Positions 33,905-45,290 of a stretch of 64,000 nucleotides of DNA are shown here, in pieces. The first letter of the stretch is position 1. Every line of letters starts with the position of its first letter. A model generated the notes under the pieces. It saw only the letters and a list, made by a program, of their open reading frames with translations. It did no database searches and had not been told where the DNA came from. Source of the DNA: Hyposmocoma kahamanoa (Eukaryota; Arthropoda; Insecta; Lepidoptera; Cosmopterigidae). The stretch is from positions 5,897,688 to 5,961,687 of the forward strand of contig NW_020653750.1 of NCBI RefSeq assembly GCF_003589595.1, given 5' to 3'. Made by a program: the position numbers and the translations under genes.

Positions 33905-34165
33905 TAGTAGCAGTAGAGCTCCTTGTGAATGAGTTCGCCCAGGGAAGTACTGCCACCTTACCTATTTCTGCCACCAAGCAGTAATGTGAGGGAAATTACA
34001 GGCACATACGACTTGTCACTTTATGTCTCAGGGTGACAGGCGTAGTGGCAATAACCCGATCTTTACGATTTAAAGCTATAAGTGGAACTGCAAATATTAT
34101 GAATACGTGTGTTGCTTACCACCAGGCGTACGACTTCGTTTCGTTCATCCCGTCACTTGGTATTA
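33905..34165 (+). repeat. Poly(A) retroposon family P copy
   Basis: GTAGCAGTAGAGCTCCTTG at the start, CACCTTACCTATTTCTGCC and TTTATGTCTCAGGGTGACAG, ending TCATCCCGTCACTTGG. It has a small internal deletion after the AGCAGTAATGTGAG block. Confidence 0.75.
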
Positions 34166-34689
34166 TAAGAAAAAACTTCTGCATGGTAACCGTTCGGCCA
34201 CGGAGGCAGTTAATGCAGCAAATGCCTTAGTTATGACAAGAAGTTGCGGGCAGAAGTGCCTAACACACATTGAGCCACTTAAGACCTGAGCTCACATATT
34301 TGATATCGATTCTAAAGTTCACATTTTTTGCATCTGTTCAAGAACAAAATTATTCCCACAGTTTAAAATAAAGTTTTAAACTCATTGAAATCGCTATTTA
34401 CCATGCCTTGTGCCGACTACTACCGAAGCCTTTTGTCTGGTGCCTCGGACGGCTCGCAATTTTGTTCTATTTATTGGACACAAAACATCGTGTTGCTTTA
34501 ATGTAATTACCAGCATTCTGTCGAGATCTTTACAAATAGATAATTAGAGCTACGGCTTTATTCTAAGCGTCTTTGCTTCGGGTTAAGGAATAATGATAAA
34601 CGTACTTATCATAAAAATTATAATAGTTAATAAACATAATAAAAATAAACCTCATACAAATGTCATTCTCTCTATAGATGTATGTTTGT

Positions 34690-35030
34690 AAAAAAATTAT
34701 TATACGCAAATGTCAGTGTATCCCAACCTTTGATGCCTGGCCATAATAAAATCTCGCGGGCAACACGTACGTTCCTTTCTCGAATCTGCAAAATGTGCAA
34801 TGTGGAGCACATCCTGAACTATATCCTGGGATTTATATTTCATGGGGTTCTTCAAAAAGCGAGTCAACGAGGCTCTCAAAGGCTGGCCACGCATGCAGTT
34901 CCTCTAATGTTGCAGATGTCCATAGTTGACGATGACCACCTCCCATCAAGTGGCTGGTCTGCACTTTTGCAATATTACATAAAAAAGTTTGAGTGGTTAC
35001 ACTCGGCGAATTTTGGAAGCGATGCAAACG
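34690..35030 (-). other. Possible decayed retroelement fragment
   Basis: Two overlapping minus-strand frames encode peptide-like pieces (TSHLMGGGHRQLWTSATLEE in one, TRFLKNPMKYKSQDIVQDVL in the other), as if one frameshifted coding or 3' region. I have a vague impression of a lepidopteran non-LTR 3' region but cannot name it. Confidence 0.2.
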
Positions 35031-35456
35031 CGCTTACTTGAAATGTGCGATTGCATCGCTACACTTGCGATTTATAGGCGATTACATCGATGCAAACGCG
35101 CGACTACATCGATACAAACAGGGGATTGCATTGCTACACTTGTGATGTATAAGCTATTGCATCGATGCAATCGCGCATTTGTATAGACTTTGCATCGCGT
35201 TTGCATCGCTACTCAAAGTCGCGCGTGTNNNNNNNNNNTGCATCGCGTTTGCATCGCTACTCAAAGTCGCGCGTGTGTATAAAGGCAGACAGACTATTAT
35301 CTACTGCATCGCGTTTGCATCACTACTCAAAGCCGCGCGTGTTTATAAAGGTAGACAGACGATTAGCTACTGCATCGCGTTTGTATCGCTACTCAAAGTC
35401 GCGCGTGTGTGTACAGGTAGACAGCTGATTAGCTACTGCACGCGTTTGCATATATG
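35019..35456. repeat. 66-bp tandem repeat (satellite-like) containing an assembly gap
   Basis: Units starting TGCATCGCGTTTGCATCGCT begin at 35239, 35305, 35371 and 35437 (exact 66-bp spacing), with a further copy at 35191 before ten N (35229-35238). The stretch from 35019 holds diverged GATGCAAACGCGC half-units. Because 66 is 22 codons, every frame stays open and gives 22-residue peptide repeats, which are not a gene. Copy 35191 to 35239 is 48 bp, not 66, so the N run hides at least 18 more bases than drawn and probably more units. Confidence 0.85.
35229..35238. other. Assembly gap (10 N)
   Basis: Ten unknown bases lie inside the 66-bp repeat. Such runs usually mark a gap of unknown size. 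Confidence 0.95.
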
Positions 35457-35600
35457 CTAAGTGACGCCGTGGGTAACCGCTCTAAGTACATAAAAAGAAA
35501 AAAGTTTGCTACATCATTTTTGTACTAATTAGATATTGTAAATATGAATATTTTTTTTGTGGTAAAGTAAAACTTCTAACCGATCAGTAGGTAGCACATA

Positions 35601-38139
35601 GAGTCTGGCCAACGAAAGCTGGCACAAACAAAAGGCGGCAAATTTAAAAAATCTTGTGTTTGCAACACTAAGTAAAGTTAGTAAAACAAATCTTGACACT
35701 TGTATTTTCTGGGGTTAGTAAGTATGTACCATTAGCTGCGAACGTAATGCAAAAGCATGCCAGTCAGCTAGACGATCAGTCTAAATCAATCTGAAGTCGG
35801 ACAGTGTTATAGGTAGGTACGGCAGTGTACCAACATAGTGATTACGTCCTCTATGAGTATCTACATCACCATCCCGCATAGATCCCAATTAAATAGCCGA
35901 TTGGCTTAGCTTAATTTTTTGCATTAGGATATTAAAAAGAATGAAGGTATGTTTGGATATAGTTGGGGTAGCAACTAATACTTCTATATTTATTTTTAGC
36001 CCAGGGTCAGGATAGAAAACAATGCTACAGTAGAGGTAATAATAGTTGAGAATTATCGATTTTTATTTAAGTATAATTCGCAAGAGGAAGAGAAACACAA
36101 GACAGTAATTTTTTATTAATTCTTTTAATACAGACAACTAAACTAAGTTTTAAAACTTCTTGAGCATTGGTAGAGGTAATGGCGCAAAGTTCACGCAGTA
36201 CATTTACCATTTACCTACTATAATTCATTTTTTTAGATTGGACAAATGCATTACGCGTACCCCGTGTCTTGGTTTTTGATTCGTGTCTCCTCATTCAACG
36301 TATAAGCTCAAGAAGTTTTTGTATCGTGAATTATAAAACTCAAAATGCTTAGGTACTTAATTTTATGAATCATAGTCAAAATCAGACTCCAAAAACTCTA
36401 TACCCGAAAAAGATTCATCACTGTCACTACTATCATCATCACCAACATTTATAATGAATGGCTCTAAAGCCGTTTCAGTTATTCCATCTTTTATTTTATA
36501 TTTATTTTCAATATTAATGATGTGGTCCGTGCACTTTTTCCAATCTTCGGCCGATACTGTTGCAAAACACTCCTTTATTAGTTCTTCCAATTGTGAACCA
36601 TAAATTCCAATATTTTTACTGGCCACTTTTCTTTTAACTAAGCTCCATATTAGCTCTATGGCATTTAAGTCACAGTGGTACGGTGGGAGCTTTAAAACCT
36701 CATGTCCATGTTTCCTTAGAACTTCTTCTGCAGCATATTGCGGGTTTGGTTTGTTATTTTTTACTAGACATAACAGTTCAGCTTTTGTGAAGCATTGGTC
36801 AAATGATATATCATTCTCTATGAGCCACTTTTGTATCTCACTCTTTAAATTGTTTATTGTGGGTGGCTTGTTTATTTGTGTGACATGATAGCTTGCATTG
36901 TCCATGATTATAACAGAGGGTTCTTTTAAATTAGGGATTAATTTCTCACCTAACCACCTCATGAAGTTTTCATGGTTCATATCATCGTGGTAGTCAGCCA
37001 TTTTTGATTTAGTGCTGTACACTAGCAGTGCATTGGGCACAAATCCTTTCTCTGAACCAGCATGTATGATTATATGTCTTTTCCCAGGGGAAATTTTATC
37101 TACTACACCACTAGTTGATGGTCCTTGCCAAGACTTTTTCACTTTATAATTCTGATGGAAATATGTCTCATCGAGGTATACAATTTGTTTACCTTGTTGT
37201 TGAGAATTCAATGCTTTCTCTTAGTTCTACAAGCAAAGTTCTTAAGGTGGGAACTTGTTTTCTTACACAATAGAAGTCGTTGATTTTGGTTCGTATAGCT
37301 GACACATCAAAATCGTCTAAATTTGACACTACAGGTTTTCTTGGTCGTTTTTTTCCTGGAGTGTTCCATTCCCCTTGATTCAAAGACCCTTCTGTCTTAA
37401 TTCTCTTCAATGATCTGACACTTACTCCTAGAAAACACAGAAGAAAACCTATTTAAAAAATTTAAAATAAATTTTGCAATGAAAAAACCAATGTCACGGT
37501 AGGCCAGAGTTAGAGCAGACCCAGCCCAGGTAGCAAAAAGTCCCAGAGTTTGAATTCTAACTGAGGCTAATTATTTCAGGTCAAAATGTATTGTTGAGCA
37601 TTATAAATATGTTTGAAATTATAAATGCAAAAATAAAAAGCATTTAAAATATTACCTGTCATTGTGGATATTTGATTAATATATCCTGACTCCGAATGTA
37701 CTGACTCACATTCTTCGAGCATTTTGAGTTCTTGGACTAATCTTGCAATTGCGTTTTTTATATCTTCGTCATGCAAACCGTCTAAATTCAAAAAGAAAAG
37801 CTTTATTAGAGAAAAATAATAATAAATCAAATCGCACGTATCAATATGGTTAGGAAAGACTACCTGATGCCGAAACGATTTCGTTTAAAATCCGTTCTTT
37901 CTTCTTTAATACTCCAACGGTCTCACTTTTAACTTGATCGAACTTGTTAATCATGGTAAATAGCAAACACCTAACATTGCTTTTTATTGTTTTTCCCATT
38001 TTAAATGTAAAATTTATACGAAAATAGAAATCTGTGAGGTTAGAATTACGAACTGTCAAAGTACTTTTGACAGATATTTAGTGTTGCCTTATAAAGATTT
38101 TGAAATAATGCGTTGTGCCAGCTTTCGTTGGCCAGACTC
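35601..38139 (-). mobile_element. Complete IS630-Tc1-mariner-type transposon with an intron-containing transposase gene (2,539 bp)
   Basis: Inverted ends of 27 bp (GAGTCTGGCCAACGAAAGCT and seven more bases) at 35601 and 38139 are flanked by TA on both sides. Weaker similarity (AAAATCTT, then GCAACACTAA) extends about 70 bp inward. The right end also has a CTGTCAAAAGTACTTTTGACAG-type palindrome. The single gene runs right to left. Left of the gene, 35.63-36.36 kb is non-coding AT-rich sequence. Confidence 0.88.
36363..37999 (-). pseudogene. Transposase with DD81E domain, three predicted exons, broken by an internal deletion/frameshift
   Basis: Exon 1 (37999-37864) starts MGKTIKSNVRC and ends at CAG|GTAGTC. 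Exon 2 (37781-37656) follows a TTTTTGAATTTAG acceptor and ends CAG|GTAATA. Exon 3 starts at 37427 after TTTTCTAG. These joins keep one frame through GVSVRSLKRIKT and a basic PGKKRPRK stretch to ELRESIEF. There the frame shifts (about 37200): the catalytic part lies in another frame without an ATG, and about 50-60 residues normal for this insect transposase family seem to be missing. The catalytic part has Asp14 (YLDETYF), Asp104 (IMDNASYH) and Glu186 (PPYHCDLNAIELIWS), numbered from its first open codon at 37211, with 81 residues between the last two. The tail is very acidic (GDDDSSDSDESF). The 5' exons may be regulatory; they are predicted from splice signals only. Confidence 0.7.
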
Positions 38140-38479
38140 TATCAATGATAATATTTTATTAAAATTATAGTATTATAATTTAATTGTCATCTTGTACTTT
38201 TAAAAGAAAGTGCAAGCTTTGGTTACTTTCGAGGCAAAGATCAGAAAGTAATTGGATGTAGTTTGTAATTATATTTTTGCGTGTGGGTGCTGTTCATCTC
38301 TACCTAAACCCCAAATTTGAGTATTTTTAGGTGGAATATTTTATCTATCTCAGGTACTATAAGGACAATAGATTTATTATAACTTTAAGTGAGTATTATA
38401 TATATATATTTATTATTTTGTGATATCTTTTGGAGCTACTCGAGACGCGTCAGACAAATACTATGATTGAAATGTAGCG

Positions 38480-38640
38480 AGTTTCAAAAAGGTAGGGTCT
38501 GAAAAACAGCTTAAGCTGAGACTCTATCCTTTTTATCTACACAGTATCTATAAGTGATGTTATTTACGACTAAACTGTTTTGTAAATGTAGATAAATAAA
38601 GTTCTTTATTATTATTTATTATTATTATTACTAATTATAT
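38480..38640 (+). mobile_element. Possible 3' end of a non-LTR element with an ATT tail
   Basis: A hairpin (AAAGGTAGGGTCT against AGACTCTATCCTTT around CAGCTTAAGCTG) is followed by GTAGATAAATAAAGTTC and (TTA)n. Hairpin plus simple tail resembles the 3' end of RTE/CR1-like elements. No coding part. Confidence 0.3.
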
Positions 38641-39394
38641 TAATTATAGGTTTGGACAAGAATTGTCACGTTGTAATTGCATAAATAAACCGTTAATGTA
38701 GATAGATTGATTAATAAATTATTATAATACTGTTTAGAAAACGAAATAAAACAAAAATAAATAAAAAGAGTTAAGTGGGTTGTTGTCGTTTGAATTGAAT
38801 CTCTATTTTGTTATTTTTCGCTTTTTAGTGTAGTGACTGTTTGTGGTTTTTCGAGTTGGTTGAATTTTTTTGTGGTTGGTATGAGCCAACTTAACAGTTG
38901 GAATTGCCTACAATATTTTTATAACTTTTGTTAAAATTTCGTGATCAAATCATGTCGAAGACGGTTTACAACCACTGGAAAATATGTGAAAGGCAGTGTG
39001 GCGGACTATAGCAACAGTGGGACGCGTTTTTTATAATCGATCGCGTGATTTATAATTAAATGAATGTGTGAACAATACGAAATTATTCCGGAAACCACAC
39101 GCACGTATGCTTTTGCATTAATAATTATGTTATGTTATATTGTTTGTAAAGTGTATAGTCAGAATCGAAAATAAGTGAAAAGTAGTAACTTTTACAAATC
39201 ACACAAAAGCGCAAAAAAAAATCTGTGAGACTACCTACCAAACTTTTTAATTACTACTTCTGTTCAAAATGGCTTGTTTTTATTGGTTTAAAGTCGATTT
39301 TCATGAAAATATATCTGAGTATATAACCGATTTCTTAGATTACTAGGTCATGACCATCGGTTATTATATCGATCTTTACATGTTCATAAAGCCT
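38641..39394. other. Unassigned AT-rich stretch
   Basis: No feature supported. Confidence 0.45.
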
Positions 39395-39475
39395 AAAAGT
39401 TTGATTTGTTTGAATAAAAAAACAATATATGTGATTTAGATCCGAAATCACAGTTTCGTATCCAATCCCTGCTGG
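39395..39475 (-). repeat. Decayed family R arm
   Basis: TTTGAATAAAAAAACAATAT, GTGATTTAGATCCGAAATC and CAGTTTCGTATCC match the reversed 7.1 kb copy loosely. Confidence 0.4.
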
Positions 39476-39854
39476 TATGATCAAAAAATTCTTATGTCGA
39501 CCATACTTATTTTAATGCCCAAAAACAATATTATGATATCGTTCATGCTTCACCGTTAAACTCAATCAACAGTAAATTTTGATCGAAAATCTATTTAAAT
39601 TACGTTTGCGAAAAACAATTGTATTTCAACCTAGACTACGTATTACATATCTTCATGATGGCGGTAACCATTTTTAACACCCGACGCACAAAAAAGAAAT
39701 TATAATCTTGAAACCTTTTGTATATGTGTCTGCCTATGGCACAGAACAATACATACAGTAGTTGGCGCAGAACAATTGTAAATTTTTGCTTTTTCTTTTA
39801 TTGTAATATTTCTATAATAAATAAACTTGAGGAACTCAAAATAAAGAATGCACA

Positions 39855-40125
39855 GCGTCTACTTGCATGCAGCGTGTGATACGCTATTTTCGTCACGTGT
39901 CACGTAGAGATGCTGATAACCTGGAACGTTTGATGGTAACAGGGAAGGTGGAGGGAATGACACCTAAGGGCAGAAGTCCCAAAAGGTGGTCCGATCAGTT
40001 CTCCGAACAACTGGAGCTACCTATCAGCGTCGCACTACACCATGCGACTGAGCGCAACCCAGGAGGCAAACTGGTTGGCAAGATAAATTGAAGTCACGAT
40101 CATCAGCACTGAAGAAGCGATTAAG
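39855..40125 (+). pseudogene. C-terminal fragment of an RTE-like non-LTR reverse transcriptase
   Basis: The open frame reads RVIRYFRHVSRRDADNLERL then MVTGKVEGMTPKGRSPKRWS and DQFSEQ, the conserved C-terminal tail of RTE-type ORFs ('FGHV.RR..NLE..I..GKVEG.R.RGR...RW.DQ'). It then ends in GKIN-stop, followed by an AGTCACGATCATCAGCACTG tail (the GHD..QH remnant) and A-rich DNA. Only the last about 75 residues remain; the polymerase motifs are absent. It is a 5'-truncated insertion, now decayed. Confidence 0.7.
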
Positions 40126-41809
40126 AATAATGTATAATAAAAAAATGGGATCGAAAAACTTACTTAAAACAACTCATTAACCACAAAAATATTCAAACAG
40201 AAGAATTTATATTTTCTATATTCCTAAACACTTACTAGCTCTTCTTCTACTAAAACCAGCAGCAAATCATATTTTCATTACTTGTATAGATTTTGTAATT
40301 TTTCCGAGTGATTCGTTTCGATATATTATGGGAAATGTTTTAATTTTCACAAAACATCAATCGAGAAGATTGATATAATTTAGAATTAATTAGTTGCGAT
40401 TAAAACGATTTGGGTTACCCTACTCCACACATGGATTATAGTGGTAGTACGTAAAGAAAGATTTGCAAAGAAAATAGTAAAAGTGTATTGGTATAAAATA
40501 CAGGTGTTATAGTGGCAAATCTTTCCTTGATGTAACGTATTGGTGGACAGTTGGTAACGTACTGCGAAAAATAATGTGAATTACGTGTTTAACTAAAGTG
40601 CGACACGTAGCTAAAGTAGGTCTATACTGAAGAATATTTGAGACCACGGAAGAAAAAAAACAATGGAAGTGCTTTAAGCCTCGATTACTATGAGAACCGA
40701 TGTCGCCAAAACTCACACATTCTTAATTTCAAACCAGTGAGCATAAATGTGTAATATCGTTGTTTGAAACACTACAAAATGTTGATAATGATTGGTCGTA
40801 GTTTCAAATTTAAAAATAAATAATAAATTCTGGATGCTAATATAATTTAAACTTTCCCTGTTGGTATATCGTTGAAAGTTATCCATCAATTCCTATTATT
40901 TCAAGTTACGACGTTTTGATATTATATTGAAAATTTCAATGAATGTGCTTCCATCAGCAGTAAATTGCTGAATAGGACGATTTGGAGTTACTAATTTAGT
41001 TCTCCAAAAAATAAGCGACCATATTGCAGGGGCATAAGCTTTACTTTCGTTTCTTGTAACAAAAAATTTATTTCGATAAACAGAAATTTGAACATTTATT
41101 GAAATAAGACTTTCCGACAATATTAAATACCACCACGTGTAATATTTTTGGTGCGGCTATTATTTTTGCACTCCAAAACAGCACAATAAGGTATTTATCT
41201 AGGATTTTAGAGAATTTGCACGAAAGAATAACACAACCATAGCATACAAAGCGAAAATGAGGGACTGAGCTCAGATAGATCTTTCGAGACCTACAGTTGG
41301 CACGCGTCAGACGCCAATTAACTACTTCTACTGGATTTATTGTTGTAATGTAAATTTGTAGTATTTCTAATGTAAATTTGTAGATATTCGTGCCGACCCA
41401 AACCATACAAAGCATTTTTTGACAGGTTATTTTGTACCTAAGAATAATCAAATTTAATCATTTATGGGCAGCTTTACGATTTTAAAGACAATTGTATTAT
41501 TTTACGCACAGTTTCACACACACAATACTTATTTACTTTCATTAGAAAACCCGTGCCCACGCAAAGCTCTAGGGAAAGGTTTTAGGCAATAAAAAACATT
41601 TCAAATTATAAAATTTAAACTTAAATTACACTGCTAGATTGCTATAAATATCTACAACAATTATATCGATAAGAAACTGATTATGTATAGTCGTCTTCGT
41701 TTATCGAATCACACAATTATTTTCTGACGATAGTAGTCCTTGTATACACAGTATACAAATGTGTTTCTATACATTTTTGAATATGTATAGCTTTGCTGTG
41801 ATAGTCAAT
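40126..41809. other. Unassigned AT-rich stretch
   Basis: No feature supported. Confidence 0.45.
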
Positions 41810-42020
41810 AAGTATAAATATAAATTATTAGACAACATTACATACGTTGGTTTAATCCCAAAGTAGCTAATGCATTTGTGTTAAGGAAAACGGAAACAAC
41901 GACGATACCACAAACACCCAGGCCCGAAACAATATAGAAAAGTTAGTTCTACTACCTCAAAAACCGGTGAAAATCGGTGTTCAAGCCACTCGATCACTGA
42001 GACCGTAAAAATATGTATCT
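41810..42020 (-). mobile_element. tRNA-derived SINE, family B
   Basis: The minus-strand body (TTCCGTTTTCCTTAACACAA when reversed, and CAACGTATGTAATGTTGTC) is shared with 43.4 and 50.4 kb. The tRNA-like head here is weakly preserved. Confidence 0.6.
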
Positions 42021-42076
42021 ATCTCTTTATTGGTAAGTCAATGATCTATCTTTAAATTTTGTAACCGTATCTTAAA

Positions 42077-42290
42077 CTACCTCGGTACCCGAACTGTCAC
42101 CATGCTGGACTGCCACGCAAAGGTCCCGAGCTCGATTCTCAGGTCGGGAGAAATATTTGTATGGCCTACGTTTATTTCTCTCGTAAGTTTGGGTGTAATT
42201 TATGGTTGTCTATGTGTGTATTCATGGCACCCACAATACAGGGTTACCCTAATACGTGGCTGTGAGTGTGTGCGTTATTATTATTAATGT
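42077..42290 (+). mobile_element. tRNA-derived SINE, family A
   Basis: CACCATGCTGGACTGCCACG, then AGCTCGATTCTCAGGTCGGG (B box one base off), GTATGGCCTACGTTTATTTC and GGGTTACCCTAATACGTGGC. It is an uninterrupted relative of the split copy at 13.9/15.3 kb. Confidence 0.75.
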
Positions 42291-43399
42291 ACTTGGTACT
42301 TGATGTAACAGGCTGGTGTCCGCAACTCGGCGTCCAGGCGCCTATTTTAATGTGTAATTATTATTGTTCTGTATGCATCATGTTGAAGCCTATACACTAA
42401 ATAAATAACAACCACAACATGAAGATTGTCAGTTGTGCTGCCGGCTTAAAAAAGAGGCAACTTTCTTTCTAAGCATGCCGTAGAAGCGATTCGTGTGAGC
42501 TTCCACGAACATGCCTGATGCGCTACAACAACGTGACAACCCCATTATATTGGACTGTATTAATGGGTACGACTGGGTGCTAACAAAGGTTGAGCAAGAC
42601 CAAAGCAAATGTTCTTACAGTTTATTAATTTACTACAAAATACGTACAGCTAACAATCCAAAACAGGAAATATAGTAATGAAAAGGCGCCACAAGTAATG
42701 ACATTTAAATTTAGAATTTAAATATAATACTAAAATTTAAAGAGACAATAAAATATACACAAAAGAGATTTGTAGCGACTGCTGCGATTCGCTACACCCA
42801 TCAACACTCTAAACACGTTGTTGTACTAAACGCACAGGACGTTGATTATATTGTACGTATAGTTGCAACATAGGTAGCAGAACGTATTGAAAATCATCAC
42901 CTTAACGGGCGCTGTATAATATCCAAATCTGTGAGCCAACATGCTGTTCTAACGGCCGACTCCCGGCGCTCCCTCTCTACGTCCTCATTATCCAAGAGAT
43001 CCTCCAACATCATGAGGACCAGATAATTCAATTGCGTAAGTTAATAAATCAATTAAAGCATATAGTACCTAGTAGTAAGGTTTCTGCTCTAGATTTCTCG
43101 ACCCGAAAAATCTCGAGAAATCCGACTAATTTCGAGAAGAGAAAAGCATTGATGAGAAGTCGAGCAATAACCTTTTTTAATTACTGAAAAATTGACTTAA
43201 AATTTACGCATTTTTGCTTCTGATCGTTTTCCTTAGGGACGCCTCTAATTGTAGCAGCCAGTTTAGAAAAGCTCATTTGTCAGTGGTCCTTCCGGGGATC
43301 GATCCCTGACCAAGAGCCAAGAACACTACCCAAACACCTAGGGCAAAACCACTTTCAAGAAGTTCATGTACATTGTATTTTGATTTATATTATTAAAAT
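42291..43399. other. Mostly unassigned
   Basis: GC-richer text at about 42.9-43.03 kb may be a fragment of a non-LTR element. Another possible tRNA-like remnant (GGGGATCGATCCC) is near 43300. Neither is firm. Confidence 0.3.
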
Positions 43400-43625
43400 A
43401 ATCATAAATATTGGACAACACTACATACGTTGCTCTAATCCCATAATAAGTAGCTAAAGCACTTGTGTTATAGAAATCGGAAACAACGACGGTACGGCAA
43501 ACACCCAGACCCGAGAAAATATATAAAAGTGATTTTATTTTCTACACTGACCCGAACGGGATCGAATCTAGAATCTCAGAGATAACGACACCGTGAAAAT
43601 CGATGTGCCAACCACTGATACCACG
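43400..43625 (-). mobile_element. tRNA-derived SINE, family B
   Basis: On the minus strand the head GTATCAGTGGTTGGCACATC (A-box side) and the B box AGATTCGATCCC precede GGGTCTGGGTGTTTGCCGTA and CGTCGTTTCCGATTTC. It is the best-preserved minus-strand copy. Confidence 0.7.
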
Positions 43626-43944
43626 GCGCGACCACGGATTCCGTCATGTATTTATATTTATAGAACAGCGAGTTTTTTAAGATTTTTAATAATGTATCGA
43701 ACAACTCGAGGAACTCGAGAAATCGGGTACGAGAATGCTCGAAACCGACGAAAAAAATATGCCGAGAAATCATAGACCCTGTAGTAAATAGTGAGGTGAC
43801 CTGTGACTCGTCGACTTTTCTATCGGATACATTTCGGGGAGTGCGCACACTCCCTTAACTTTTCAATTTAGTTCCACCCTCACCGTTCCTCCTTCGGTCG
43901 ACTAGAACATAGATATAGAAAAAAAATATCTATGGACTAGAAGG

Positions 43945-44175
43945 TCCGGAACACTCCATCCTTATGTCGTTGATATACCACCTATTCGCACTAAGCGCTT
44001 TGCTTCCTCCTTTCTGATGCGTACGGCAAAGGAATGGTATACTCTACTTTCTATCTGTATCTGTGTTTCCCGAAAAGTACAATTTGGGGCTATTCAAGGC
44101 TAGAGTGCATAGACATTTTTTAGGCAAACATATCCCATCGTCAGTCGCATCGTCGCTTAAAATCAGGCGAATTGT
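43945..44175 (+). pseudogene. C-terminal fragment of a jockey/CR1-like reverse transcriptase, frameshifted
   Basis: One frame reads VDIPPIRTKRFASSFLMRTA then KEWYTLL. After a +1 shift near 44067 a second frame reads FPEKYNLGLFKARVHRHFLG. Together they match the usual end of jockey-type ORF2 ('..R...YENSF.PRT...WN.LP..VFPE.YNL..FK.RV..H'). Stops follow. It is a short dead remnant. Confidence 0.55.
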
Positions 44176-44969
44176 GGCCAAGCGTGTGTCTATTATATAT
44201 GTATTTAAAAACTCTTCATTGTGCTTGAAGTTAATATGTACTTCCGAAGAGAAATCAAAATCAAATTATATTGACTGATGAACTGTCTTAAAACAGTCTA
44301 TTATTTGTGCAGTATATTTTATGGTTTCAATAAGGGCACGTGCACTTTTCACTCCAGGGAAATTAATATATAATGTTCAAGAACATAAATTAAAAGATGA
44401 GATCCCGATACATTTTCCTTTTTACCCAATATTCAGTCATGTAAAACATAAACAAGCTAATCCATGCATAAATCGTTTATGTAAAGAGCATGAGTAATAA
44501 TAAAAAAAAAAGTGTTTTCGACCAGAAGTTTACGACTCTACATTTAACTTACATCTGAGTAATAACAAAACCGCCTTTTCAATTACGCGGGTGAAAATAA
44601 ACCACACCAAAATTTATCCCAACAGTATCTACGAACCACAGGTAAAAGAAAAGGTTTAATGTAATTACTTAGATTAGCACAAACCATCGTCGGAGTCACC
44701 TATCTCCTATATCAGCAAAGGGCGAATTTCATAATTAATAATTTCAAAGAGACACGTAATTAGAACGGGGTGACTTGGCGAATTTGCCTAATCCAATGAG
44801 CTTTAGTAATAAAGCCGGGATTAAATTTTAGATATAATGGCGGCCTTCAATGATTAAGCTGACTCTCTGATAATTATTAGCCTTATCCATCAACATGAAC
44901 GGGACAAGATGAAGGTGTCAACAATCAATACAACTCTGAATAATTATAAAAACTTTTTTCTAAAAAAAC
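44176..44969. other. Unassigned AT-rich stretch
   Basis: No feature supported. Confidence 0.45.
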
Positions 44970-45290
44970 CGACCTCAAACGTTTTTGGAATCCATTTAAA
45001 TATAGGACCTAAATAAAAATAAAAATTAATTCGTCTGTGGAATCTATTGGTCATGTTTTGTTAAAATTGGTTTACCAAACCAAACCAAACCAAATTCGTT
45101 TCCTAATTTGCCATCCTTAGAGGTAGAATATTTTCTTCAAACTTGAATGGGACAACTAATGAGGTACTATCTTTCCAACAAAAAAAATCACCGATATCAG
45201 TTCACATATGTCAGAGTAACCGTGTAACTTACACACACAAAAAAGTAGTCCAGTAGAGAACCACCTCTATATTTTAAGCTCGGTTAAAGA
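44970..45290 (+). repeat. Recurrent repeat family Q copy, diverged
   Basis: ACCGACCTCAAACGTTTTTG, ATTTGCCATCCTTAGAGGTA, ATCTTTCCAACAAAAAAAAT-like text and GTCAGAGTAACCGTGTAACT in family order. It contains a short ACCAAACCAAACCAAA microrepeat. Confidence 0.65.

Noticed and set aside
35019..35456. CRISPR array
   Set aside because: The whole 66-bp unit is repeated, with no unique spacers, and the genome is eukaryotic.
35165..35460. Two overlapping ORFs with 22-residue peptide repeats
   Set aside because: They arise because the 66-bp tandem unit is a multiple of three with no stop in these frames; there is no start context or family match, and an N gap runs through them.
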